Origin: Perlucidibaca sp.
GTDB taxonomy: Bacteria; Pseudomonadota; Gammaproteobacteria; Pseudomonadales; Moraxellaceae
Assembly (NCBI GenBank): GCA_023265995.1
Contig: JAHFSA010000006.1
Location: 1-64,000 of the forward strand
Length of the DNA stretch: 64,000 bases
Direction of reading: 5' to 3'
Below the pieces are notes generated by a model. The model was not told the origin of the DNA. It worked only from the letters and a program-made list of their open reading frames with translations, and did no database searches. Made by a program: the position numbers and the translations under genes. Every line of letters starts with the position of its first letter. The stretch's first letter is position 1. Below are positions 18,505-26,480 of this stretch, piece after piece.

Positions 18505-19692
18505 ATGAGCAAGCCTTACTACGAATTCTTCTGCCCGGTGAAAGTCATCGCCGGCCACGCCGCCCTGGAACACGTGCCGTTCGAGCTCGACATCCTCGGT
18601 GCCAAGCGCCCCATGGTCATCACTGACAAGGGTGTGCGCGCCGTCGGCCTGCTCGGCAACATCGAAGCCGCCTTTGCCGCCGCCGGCGCCCAGATCGCCA
18701 CCATTTTCGATGACGTGCCGCCGGACAGCTCGCTGCAGACCGTGCGCGCCGCCGCCCAGGCCTACCGCGCAGCCGGCTGCGATGCTCTCATCGCCGTTGG
18801 CGGCGGTTCCGTGATCGACACCAGCAAGGCCGTCAACATCCTCGTCTCGGAAGGCGGCGACGACCTCCTCGTGTACTCCGGCGCACATGTGCTCAAGCGT
18901 CCGCTGAAGCCGCTGTTCGTGGTCCCGACCACCTCCGGCACCGGCTCGGAAACCACCGCCATCGCGGTCATTTCCGACACCGAAAAGGGCGTCAAGATGC
19001 CCTTCATGTCCTACTTCCTCATGCCCAACGCCGCCGTGCTCGACTCGCGCATGACGCTGACGCTGCCGCCGCACATCACCGCCATGACCGGCATGGATGC
19101 GCTCACGCACGCCGTCGAAGCCTTCACCTGCATGGCGCACAACCCGATCAGCGATGCCTACGCCAGCGGTGCCATCAAGAAGATCGCCGACAACTTGCTC
19201 AAGGTTCTCGACAACCCGTCCGATGCCGACGGCCGCCTGGAACTGGCGCAGGCCTCGACCATGGCCGGTGTCGCCTTCTCCAACGCCATGGTCGGTCTCG
19301 TCCACGCCCTCGGTCATTCGCTGGGTGCCGTCTGCCACCTGCCGCACGGCCTGTGCATGAGCCTGTTCCTGCCCTACGCGCTGGAATACAACCTGGACAA
19401 GAACGGTGATCGCATCGCCGAGCTGCTGCTGCCGCTGGCCGGTGCCGATGTCTATGCCGCGACTCCGGCGGCCGAGCGCGCCGAACGCGCCATCGCCGTG
19501 ATCCGCCACATGCGCGACGAGATCCACAGCCGCTGCAAGCTGCCGCGCACGCTCACGGAAACCGGCAAGGTCAGCCGCGAGCAGCTCGAACAGGTCGCGC
19601 GTCTGACGCTGGATGACGGCGCCATCATCATCAATCCCAAGGAAGCCGACTTCGATCAGGTCATGGCCATCCTGGAGAAGGCCTGGGCCTGA
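18505..19692 (+). CDS. Iron-containing (type III) alcohol dehydrogenase
   Basis: NAD(P)-dependent iron-type alcohol dehydrogenase, 395 residues. The nucleotide loop GGGSVIDTSKA and TTSGTGSETT are present. The metal ligands are in MDALTHAVEAF and HALGHSLGAVCHLPHG. Such enzymes oxidise simple alcohols, 1,3-propanediol, lactaldehyde or hydroxy acids; the exact substrate is not readable here. ATG 18505 follows the SCP2-like gene stop directly; an in-frame TTG at 18499 is less likely. A bidirectional terminator follows. Confidence 0.9.
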   Translation: MSKPYYEFFCPVKVIAGHAALEHVPFELDILGAKRPMVITDKGVRAVGLLGNIEAAFAAAGAQIATIFDDVPPDSSLQTVRAAAQAYRAAGCDALIAVGGGSVIDTSKAVNILVSEGGDDLLVYSGAHVLKRPLKPLFVVPTTSGTGSETTAIAVISDTEKGVKMPFMSYFLMPNAAVLDSRMTLTLPPHITAMTGMDALTHAVEAFTCMAHNPISDAYASGAIKKIADNLLKVLDNPSDADGRLELAQASTMAGVAFSNAMVGLVHALGHSLGAVCHLPHGLCMSLFLPYALEYNLDKNGDRIAELLLPLAGADVYAATPAAERAERAIAVIRHMRDEIHSRCKLPRTLTETGKVSREQLEQVARLTLDDGAIIINPKEADFDQVMAILEKAWA

Positions 19693-19698
19693 TGCATC

Positions 19699-19726
19699 AG
19701 GAGCGCCGGCGACAACCGGCGCTCCT
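19699..19726. terminator. Bidirectional hairpin terminator
   Basis: AGGAGCGCCGG (19699-19709) pairs perfectly with CCGGCGCTCCT (19716-19726) around a six-base loop. It sits between the convergent alcohol dehydrogenase and cysQ genes and touches the cysQ stop. On the plus strand it is followed by CACTCCCCC, so there is no T-run. Confidence 0.65.
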
Positions 19727-20562
19727 CACTCCCCCTCCGGCCAGCAGGCCAGCCAGCGCTCCGGCTCGGCACCAACGGCCAGGAAGCTGCCATTGAGCAG
19801 CGTGTCGCGACAGTTGTAACGGAAAGCACGGCCATCCGGCCCGAGCAGATACCCCCCCGCCTCCTCCAGCACCACCTGTGCCGCCGCCGTGTCCCACTCG
19901 CTGGTCGGACCGAAACGCGGATAGGCATCGGCCAGACCCTCGGCCACCACACAGATCTTGAAGGCGGAGCCGGCCGGCAATGACTGCGTCGGTCCCATGG
20001 CGGCCGCCACCGCCTGCTCGAAACGCTGCAGCGCATCGGAGCCATGGCGACGACTGACGGTCAGCCTGAGCACGCGCTCGCCGTCCTGCGGCAGCGGCGC
20101 GACACGGATCGGCTGCCAGACGCCGGCCTCGACACGGAAGGCGCCGAAGCCGCGCGCCGCGACATGGCTGACGCCGGTGACCGGCGAATGCACGACACCC
20201 AGCACGGCGGCATCGCCCTCGACCAGCGCGATGTTGATGCTGAACTCGTCGTTGCGGGCGAGGAACTCCTTGGTGCCATCGAGCGGATCGACGAGCCAGA
20301 AGCGCGGCCAGCTGCGACGGTCGGCGAGATCGGCCGGGGCCGACTCCTCCGACAGCAACGGCGCCACCAGCGGCAGCTCCGGCAGTCCCGCAGCGATGAC
20401 GGCATGGGCCGCGAGATCGGCTGCCGTCAGCGGCGAATTATCCGACTTGCTCTGCACCTGCCAGCGTGACGAATCATGGTAGATCGCCAGAATGGCCTCG
20501 CCCGCCCGTGTGGCCAGCGCAATGACAGACGTCAGCAATTCGCGATCCCGCTCTTTGGTCAT
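19726..20562 (-). CDS. cysQ: CysQ, 3'(2'),5'-bisphosphate nucleotidase
   Basis: Mg-dependent, Li-sensitive phosphatase that recycles PAP to AMP in sulfate assimilation. The inositol-monophosphatase fold shows LSEESAP (metal Glu), WLVDPLDGTKEFL and SEWDTAAAQVVLEEAGG. At 278 residues it is slightly longer than E. coli CysQ. Start ATG 20562 has a strong AGGAGAG upstream; a longer in-frame start at 20595 lacks one. In related genomes cysQ is often near nudE and the YrfG nucleotidase; nudE is not seen here. Confidence 0.92.
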   Translation of the reverse strand: MTKERDRELLTSVIALATRAGEAILAIYHDSSRWQVQSKSDNSPLTAADLAAHAVIAAGLPELPLVAPLLSEESAPADLADRRSWPRFWLVDPLDGTKEFLARNDEFSINIALVEGDAAVLGVVHSPVTGVSHVAARGFGAFRVEAGVWQPIRVAPLPQDGERVLRLTVSRRHGSDALQRFEQAVAAAMGPTQSLPAGSAFKICVVAEGLADAYPRFGPTSEWDTAAAQVVLEEAGGYLLGPDGRAFRYNCRDTLLNGSFLAVGAEPERWLACWPEGE

Positions 20563-20638
20563 GCCCCTCTCTCCTGCCGTGCCCGGATTTGCCATTCAGG
20601 CCCATGCGCAACGCACCCACCTTTGTCATACTGGGCGT

Positions 20639-21330
20639 ATGAAACAGGATACCGCAATGCTCGACTGGTCCCGCATAGACACCGTCATCCTCGACATGGA
20701 TGGCACCGTGCTCGACCTGCACTTCGACAACCGCTTCTGGCTGCATCACCTGCCCGCCACCTATGCCGAACGCAACGGCATGAGTCATGACGAGGCACTG
20801 ACGCATCTGGTCGGCCTCTTCGCCGGCCAGCAGGGCTCGCTCAACTGGTACTGCACCGACTACTGGAGCAGTCAGGTCGGCTTCGATGTCGCCGCGCTCA
20901 AGCCCGCGCTCAAGCATCTGATCCGCGAGCGCACCGACGCCTTCAGCTTTCTCTCCGCGGTCAAGGCCAGCGGCCGCCGGCTCTGGCTGGCCACCAACGC
21001 CCATCGCGCCAGCCTCGAGCTCAAGCTCGCCGAAACCACCATGGGCGACTGGTTCGACGCCATGGTGAGCTCGCACGACTACGGCGCGCCCAAGGAGGAA
21101 CAGGCGTTCTGGCAGGCACTGCAGACGGCCCATCCCTTCGATCCGGCACGCGCGCTGTTCATAGACGACAGCGAGGCCGTGCTCGACAGCGCCGCGCGCT
21201 TCGGCATAGGCCAGCTGCGCACCATCATCACGCCGGACAGCCAGAAGCCGCAGCGCAGCGACCTGCGCTATCCGGCCATAGACCACTTCGCCGAGCTCGG
21301 CCAGCCGACACGGCAGGAGCCCGCCTCGCG

Positions 21331-21334
<4 letters not shown>
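20639..21334 (+). CDS. yrfG: HAD-family GMP/IMP nucleotidase (YrfG-like)
   Basis: Haloacid-dehalogenase-fold 5'-nucleotidase, probably acting on GMP and IMP as E. coli YrfG does. Motif I is ILDMDGTVLDL, motif II ATNAHRAS, motif III lysine in GAPKEEQAFW, motif IV FIDDSEAVL. Start ATG 20639; ATG 20657 (MLDWSRIDTV) is also possible and matches the family N-terminus well. Divergent from cysQ and overlapping hslR by four bases, as in the E. coli yrfG-hslR order. Confidence 0.85.
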
Positions 21335-21735
<401 letters not shown>

Positions 21736-21742
21736 GCCGAAA

Positions 21743-21769
21743 TTGGCAATAAATGGCAATCTTTGCCAT
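21743..21769. promoter_or_regulatory. Palindromic operator upstream of parD
   Basis: A perfect inverted repeat ATGGCAA-TCT-TTGCCAT (21753-21769) is preceded by an extra direct half-site TTGGCAAT (21743-21750). It lies 31-57 bases before the antitoxin start and is the likely site of autorepression by ParD or the ParDE complex. Confidence 0.65.
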
Positions 21770-21799
21770 CATGATCGAAAGAGCCTCAGGATCACGATC

Positions 21800-22027
21800 A
21801 TGGCCACCATGAACATTTCCCTGCCAGACAGCATGAAGGCTTTTGTCGACAGCCATGTCGCCGAGGCCGGCTACGGTACATCCAGCGAATATGTCCGCGA
21901 CCTGATCCGCCGCGACCAGGAAAGACAGCAGCTGCGCAATGCCCTGCTGGCTGGCGCCAGTGCAGATGTCGTGGCAGAGGCCGATGCCGTCTACTTCAAG
22001 CAGTTGCGCAAAAGCCTGCAAGGCTGA
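21800..22027 (+). CDS. parD: ParD-family antitoxin (ribbon-helix-helix)
   Basis: A 75-residue antitoxin of the CC1058/ParD type. The N-terminal ribbon-helix-helix starts MATMNISLPDSMKAFVDS and continues YGTSSEYVRDLIRRDQER, the conserved signature. The C-terminal half (AEADAVYFKQLRKSL) would wrap the toxin. It binds its own promoter in known systems, and a palindrome lies directly upstream. ATG 21800 chosen. It is 17 bases ahead of the toxin gene. Confidence 0.9.
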   Translation: MATMNISLPDSMKAFVDSHVAEAGYGTSSEYVRDLIRRDQERQQLRNALLAGASADVVAEADAVYFKQLRKSLQG

Positions 22028-22044
22028 TCAACAGGACATGAGAC

Positions 22045-22359
22045 ATGGCAAGGAAGCCACTCATTCAGCTCGCGCTGGCAGACAGCGATTTGCGCGAAGC
22101 ACTGACTGACCACGCACGCGAAAGCAAAGACCTCGCCGGACGTTTTCTGGATCAGATAAAGCTGGCCTACGAACTTATCCGCGACCATCCCCAGGCCGGC
22201 TCGCTACGCTACGCCGAACAGCTCGGCATCCCGAACCTGCGCTGCTGGCCCTGCCGTCGCTTCCCGTGGCTGATCTTCTACATGGAGCTGGCAGACCACA
22301 TTCGTGTGCTGCGCGTTCTGCATGTGCGCCGCGACATCCCGGCCAGCTTGCAGCCCTGA
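22045..22359 (+). CDS. parE-like toxin: ParE-family toxin (RelE/ParE superfamily)
   Basis: A 104-residue toxin partner of ParD. The RelE/ParE fold is read from LAGRFLDQIKLAYELIRDHPQAGS, then LRCWPCRRFPWLIFYMELADHIRVLRVLHVRRDIP. In characterised ParE toxins the target is DNA gyrase; this is inferred for this protein. It should not be confused with topoisomerase IV subunit parE at 36811. The module looks intact with no frameshift. Confidence 0.88.
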   Translation: MARKPLIQLALADSDLREALTDHARESKDLAGRFLDQIKLAYELIRDHPQAGSLRYAEQLGIPNLRCWPCRRFPWLIFYMELADHIRVLRVLHVRRDIPASLQP

Positions 22360-22378
22360 CGCTGCGAGTACTGACGCC

Positions 22379-23041
22379 TCAGCGTACCCGCGTCTGCCAG
22401 AAGTGGCCGGACAGTGTCGGCATGAGCCTGTCCCCGGACTGCAGCGCTGCCACACCTTCCGGCGTGCCGGTCATGACGATGTCGCCCGGCTGCAGCGTGA
22501 AGATGGTGGCGATGAACTGCAGCAACGGCACGATGCCGGTGATCATGTCGGCGCTGCTGCCGGCCTGGCGCTGCTCGCCATTGACCGTGAGCCCGATGTT
22601 GATGGCCGTGAGGTCGGCAAAGCCGGTCGGCGGCAGGAACGGCCCCATGGGCGCGGCGCCGTCGAAGGCCTTGGCCACTTCCCAGGGATGCCCCTTCTGC
22701 TTCAGCACGTTCTGCAGGTCTCGCAAGGTCAGGTCGAGCCCGATGCCTATGCCGGCGATCGCAGCCTGCGCCTCGGCAGCACTCACATCACCACTCAGCG
22801 TGCTGCCGATCAGCACAGTGATCTCGGTCTCGTGATGGCATTCGCCACGTCCGGCCGGGATGGCGAAATCCGGCGCCAGCGGCACCAGCGCGGTCGCCGG
22901 CTTGAGAAACAGCATGGGCGTTTCCGGCACGGCATTGCCGAGCTCGCGGGCATGCGCGGCGTAGTTGCGACCAACGCAGACGACCTTGCCGACCGGCAGC
23001 GCAATCGCACTGCCATCGGCCCACTGATGCTGATAGCTCAT
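22379..23041 (-). CDS. Fumarylacetoacetate hydrolase-family protein (YcgM-like)
   Basis: A 220-residue FAH-fold hydrolase or oxaloacetate decarboxylase-type enzyme. Signatures are VCVGRNYAAHARELGN, HHETEITVLIG (metal Glu residues), GLDLTLRDLQ and GDIVMTGTPEGV. Members act as acylpyruvases, oxaloacetate decarboxylases or FAH-like hydrolases; the substrate is not determined. ATG 23041 follows the upstream flavoprotein gene by eight bases, suggesting an operon handling 2-oxo or 2-hydroxy acids. Confidence 0.87.
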   Translation of the reverse strand: MSYQHQWADGSAIALPVGKVVCVGRNYAAHARELGNAVPETPMLFLKPATALVPLAPDFAIPAGRGECHHETEITVLIGSTLSGDVSAAEAQAAIAGIGIGLDLTLRDLQNVLKQKGHPWEVAKAFDGAAPMGPFLPPTGFADLTAINIGLTVNGEQRQAGSSADMITGIVPLLQFIATIFTLQPGDIVMTGTPEGVAALQSGDRLMPTLSGHFWQTRVR

Positions 23042-23049
23042 GACACTGC

Positions 23050-24447
23050 TCACAGGTCGAAGATCTTGCCCGGGTTCATCACGTTGTTCGGATCGAACAC
23101 CTGCTTGATGGCCTTCAGGTACTCGATCTCCACCGGCGAACGCGTGTAGGTCAGATAGGGCTTCTTGGTCATGCCGACGCCATGCTCGGCCGACACCGAA
23201 CCGTTGTACTTCTGCACCGTCTCGAAGACCTGCACGTTGACGGTCTTGCACTTCGCGAAGAAATCTTCCTTGGCCAGATCATCCGGCTTGAGGATGTTCA
23301 GGTGCAGGTTGCCGTCGCCGATGTGGCCGAACCAGACCACGCGGAAGTCCGGGTACTGCGCCGCGACAATGGCGTCGATGTCGGCGATGAAGGCCGGCAC
23401 GCGCTGGATCAGCACGGAGATGTCGTTCTTGTACGGCGTGAAGCGCGCGATGGTCTCGGAGATGTCCTCACGCAGGCGCCAGAGATTCTTGGCCTGGGTC
23501 TCGGACTGACCGAGCACGCCATCGACCACCCAGCCGGCAGCCACACATTCCTCGAAGATGGCCATGGCTTCGTCGCTCATGGCCTCCGACAGCGCCTCGA
23601 ACTCGAGCAGCGCGTAGAACGGCGTGGCGGTATCGAAGGGGCGCGGAATGCCCTGATGCTCGGTGACCAGCTGCACCGACAGCTCCGAGAAGAACTCGAA
23701 GGCGGTCAGGTCGAGGCGGGACTGGAAGGCCTTGAGCACATTCATCACCGACGGGAAGTCGGGCGTGCCCAGCACCATGACCTGCAGGTTGCGCGGCGTG
23801 CGCTCGAGCTTCATGGTCGCTTCCACCACCAGACCCAGCGTGCCCTCGGCACCGATGAACAGGTGGCGCAGGTCGTAGCCGGTGGCGTTCTTGATCATGT
23901 CCTTGTTGAGCTCGAGGATGTCGCCCTTGCCGGTGACAACCTTGAGGCCGAGCACCCAGTTGCGCGTCATGCCGTACTTGATGACCTTGATGCCGCCGGC
24001 ATTGGTGCCGATGTTGCCGCCAAGCTGCGAGGAGCCGGCCGAGGCGAAATCGACCGGGTAGTACAGGCCCTGCTCCTCGGCATAGTTCTGCAGCTGCTCG
24101 GTGACCACGCCGGCCTGGATGCGCACGGCGCGATCTTCCGGAATGAACTCCAGCACCTTGTTCATGTAGTCGAAGCTGATGACCACCTCGCCGGAGGCCG
24201 CGACGGCGCCCGCCGAGAGACCGGTGCGACCGCCCGACGGCACAATGGCGAAGCCGGCCTCGTTGGCCAGCAGCACGACATCGCGCACCTGCTCGACGCT
24301 GGACGGAAAGACGATGGCGCCCGGTGCCGGCGAGTACATCTTGGTCCAGTCGCAGCCCCAGGTCTTGAGGCTTTCGGCATCGGTGCGGACACGGCTGTCG
24401 CCGACGATGGCGGCAAGGCGGGACAGGGTTTGCGGCGCGAGGCTCAT
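23050..24447 (-). CDS. FAD-linked D-2-hydroxyacid dehydrogenase, probably D-2-hydroxyglutarate dehydrogenase
   Basis: A 465-residue flavoprotein of the FAD-binding-4 / GlcD-like family. Seen are the PP-loop region VPSGGRTGLSAGAV, SSQLGGNIGTNAGG, GMTRNWVLGLKVV, HIGDGNLHLNI (metal/substrate histidines) and SAEHGVGMTKK. It lies divergent to serA; in Pseudomonas the same pairing was shown to remove D-2-hydroxyglutarate made by SerA, which drives serine synthesis. That assignment is inferred from context; D-lactate or glycolate oxidation is possible. Start ATG 24447, with GGAG eight bases upstream. Confidence 0.85.
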   Translation of the reverse strand: MSLAPQTLSRLAAIVGDSRVRTDAESLKTWGCDWTKMYSPAPGAIVFPSSVEQVRDVVLLANEAGFAIVPSGGRTGLSAGAVAASGEVVISFDYMNKVLEFIPEDRAVRIQAGVVTEQLQNYAEEQGLYYPVDFASAGSSQLGGNIGTNAGGIKVIKYGMTRNWVLGLKVVTGKGDILELNKDMIKNATGYDLRHLFIGAEGTLGLVVEATMKLERTPRNLQVMVLGTPDFPSVMNVLKAFQSRLDLTAFEFFSELSVQLVTEHQGIPRPFDTATPFYALLEFEALSEAMSDEAMAIFEECVAAGWVVDGVLGQSETQAKNLWRLREDISETIARFTPYKNDISVLIQRVPAFIADIDAIVAAQYPDFRVVWFGHIGDGNLHLNILKPDDLAKEDFFAKCKTVNVQVFETVQKYNGSVSAEHGVGMTKKPYLTYTRSPVEIEYLKAIKQVFDPNNVMNPGKIFDL

Positions 24448-24555
24448 GCAGTGCTCCAGCAGAGGACAGGGTGCAGGTCGGATTGCGTGCATTCTACCAG
24501 CAGCCTTGTCTGTGCTACCATTCGCGACTTTATTTCACAGCCTTGAGTCCTCGCC

Positions 24556-25785
24556 ATGAGCCAGTTCTCCCTCGAAAAAGCCAAGATCCGCTTCCTGCTG
24601 CTGGAGGGCGTGCACAAGAACGCCCTCGACGTGCTCAGCTCCAATGGCTACACCAACATCGAGTACCTGAAGGGTGCTCTCGACGAAGACGCCCTGATCG
24701 AAAAGATCAAGGACGTGCACTTCATCGGCATCCGCTCGCGCACGCAGCTGACCGAGAAGGTCTTCGCCGCCGCCAACAAGCTGATCGCTGTCGGCTGCTT
24801 CTGCATCGGCACCAACCAGGTCAATCTCAAGGCTGCCATGACCCGTGGCATCCCGGTCTTCAACGCGCCCTACTCCAACACCCGTTCGGTCGCCGAACTG
24901 GTGCTCGGCCAGCTCATCCTGCTGCTGCGCGGCATTCCCGAGAAGAACTTCCTGGTCCATCGCGGCGGCTGGTCGAAGTCGGCCGAAGGCTCCTGGGAAA
25001 CCCGTGGCAAGACCCTCGGCATCGTCGGCTACGGCTCCATCGGCTCGCAGCTCTCGGTGCTCGCCGAGTCGCTGGGCATGCGCGTGATCTATTTCGACGT
25101 GGTCACCAAGCTGCCTCTGGGCAATGCCCGCCAGGTCACCTCCATGGATGAGCTGCTGGCCACCGCCGACGTGGTCACGCTGCACGTTCCGGAACTGCCG
25201 TCGACCAAGAACATGATGGGCGCCGTCGAGTTCGCCAAGATGAAGCAGGGCGCCATCTTCATCAATGCCGCCCGCGGCACCACCGTCGACATTCCGGCCC
25301 TGGCCGACGCCATCAAGTCCAAGCATCTGAACGGCGCCGCCATCGACGTGTTCCCGAAGGAACCGAAGGCCAATGACGAGATCTTCGAGTCCGAGCTGCG
25401 CGGCCTCGAGAACGTCATCCTGACCCCGCACATCGGCGGCTCGACGCTGGAAGCCCAGGCCAACATCGGCCTCGAAGTGGCCGAGAAGTTCGCGCGCTAC
25501 TCCGACACCGGCGCCACCATCACCGCCGTCAACTTCCCGGAAGTGGCCGTGCCGCTGGCCGCCGGCAAGCATCGCCTGCTGCACATCCACAACAACGTGC
25601 CGGGCGTGCTGTCGGCCATCAACACCGTGTTCGCCGAGAACGGCATCAACATCAGCGCCCAGTCGCTGATGACCAACGACGCCATCGGCTACCTGGTCAT
25701 GGATGTCGACGCCGAGTACTCCGAGCTGGCCCTGTCCAAGCTCCAGCTCGTCAACGGGACCATCCGCACCCGCGTGCTCTTCTGA
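24556..25785 (+). CDS. serA: SerA, D-3-phosphoglycerate dehydrogenase
   Basis: First step of serine synthesis, oxidising 3-phosphoglycerate with NAD; in several bacteria it also reduces 2-oxoglutarate to D-2-hydroxyglutarate. The 409-residue E. coli-type enzyme has GIVGYGSIGSQ (NAD), FINAARGTTVD, ILTPHIGGST (catalytic His) and a C-terminal ACT domain with HNNVPGVLSAINTVFAENG for serine feedback. Divergent from the flavoprotein gene. A strong hairpin begins 20 bases after the stop. Confidence 0.96.
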   Translation: MSQFSLEKAKIRFLLLEGVHKNALDVLSSNGYTNIEYLKGALDEDALIEKIKDVHFIGIRSRTQLTEKVFAAANKLIAVGCFCIGTNQVNLKAAMTRGIPVFNAPYSNTRSVAELVLGQLILLLRGIPEKNFLVHRGGWSKSAEGSWETRGKTLGIVGYGSIGSQLSVLAESLGMRVIYFDVVTKLPLGNARQVTSMDELLATADVVTLHVPELPSTKNMMGAVEFAKMKQGAIFINAARGTTVDIPALADAIKSKHLNGAAIDVFPKEPKANDEIFESELRGLENVILTPHIGGSTLEAQANIGLEVAEKFARYSDTGATITAVNFPEVAVPLAAGKHRLLHIHNNVPGVLSAINTVFAENGINISAQSLMTNDAIGYLVMDVDAEYSELALSKLQLVNGTIRTRVLF

Positions 25786-25795
25786 GCCCTGCGCG

Positions 25796-26452
25796 ATGAA
25801 GGCAACGGCCGCTGGACAGCACCTCGCTGCCAGCGGCCGTTTGCTTTGTGCCGTACCCGGCAGCGACATCCAGGTCTGGCTGCTGCGCCATGCCGACCTT
25901 GACGATGCCAGCCGCAACCAGCTCCTGCTGACCTGCGCCGATCTGCTGCCCGCCGCCCTGCCCGAGCGCCGTCTGGCGCACTGCCTGCTGCGCCACTGGC
26001 TGGGCGAGCTGCTGGCCTGCGCCCCCGAGGCCGTGACCCTGGCCACGCAGGCCCAGGGCAAGCCCTGGCTGCCCGGGCAAGACCTCGCCATCAACATCTC
26101 GCACAGCCGCCAGTGGCTGGCTCTGGCCTGGTCCCGGCAGACCCGGGACATCGGTGTCGACATCGAGGACCTCGGGCGCGGCCAGGCCTTCGACGCCCTT
26201 GCCCGACGCTACTTCCACAACGGCGAGGTCGCCGCCTGGCAGGCCGCCGCTCCGACCCTGCGCGAGCGCCAGTGGCTGCACACCTGGACACGCAAGGAGG
26301 CCGTGCTCAAGGCGCACGGCCTCGGCCTGCGGCTGGCATTGAACACGCTGGACACCCGTCACAGCCCGGTGCAGCATGCGGATCTGGGACGCTGGGCAGT
26401 GCACAGCCACGACCTCGCCGATGCCGTGCTGAGCATCAGCTGGCCAGCCTGA
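25796..26452 (+). CDS. 4'-phosphopantetheinyl transferase (Sfp-type)
   Basis: Transfers phosphopantetheine from CoA to carrier proteins. The Mg-binding motif IGVDIEDLGRG and the second motif WTRKEAVLKAHGLGL are clear. With ATG 25796 the protein has 218 residues. A terminator-like hairpin (25805-25840) lies inside the first 15 codons, and the conserved domain begins only near DIQVWLLRHADLDD, so translation may begin later, for example at TTG 25841, though no good ribosome site is seen there. No polyketide or peptide synthetase lies nearby. Confidence 0.85.
   Translation: MKATAAGQHLAASGRLLCAVPGSDIQVWLLRHADLDDASRNQLLLTCADLLPAALPERRLAHCLLRHWLGELLACAPEAVTLATQAQGKPWLPGQDLAINISHSRQWLALAWSRQTRDIGVDIEDLGRGQAFDALARRYFHNGEVAAWQAAAPTLRERQWLHTWTRKEAVLKAHGLGLRLALNTLDTRHSPVQHADLGRWAVHSHDLADAVLSISWPA
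25805..25850 (+). terminator. Terminator-like hairpin after serA, inside the apparent PPTase 5' end
   Basis: ACGGCCGCTGG (25805-25815) pairs perfectly over 11 bp with CCAGCGGCCGT (25830-25840) around a 14-base loop and is followed by the T-rich TTGCTTTGTG. The position, 20 bases after the serA stop, is ideal for serA termination, but it overlaps the first codons of the next gene. Confidence 0.6.
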
Positions 26453-26480
26453 CAAGAACAACAAGAAAGGAAGTCCGCTC

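Noticed and set aside
23182-24546. Long open frame antisense to the D-2-hydroxyacid dehydrogenase gene
   Set aside because: Histidine- and glycine-rich shadow protein with no recognisable domain.
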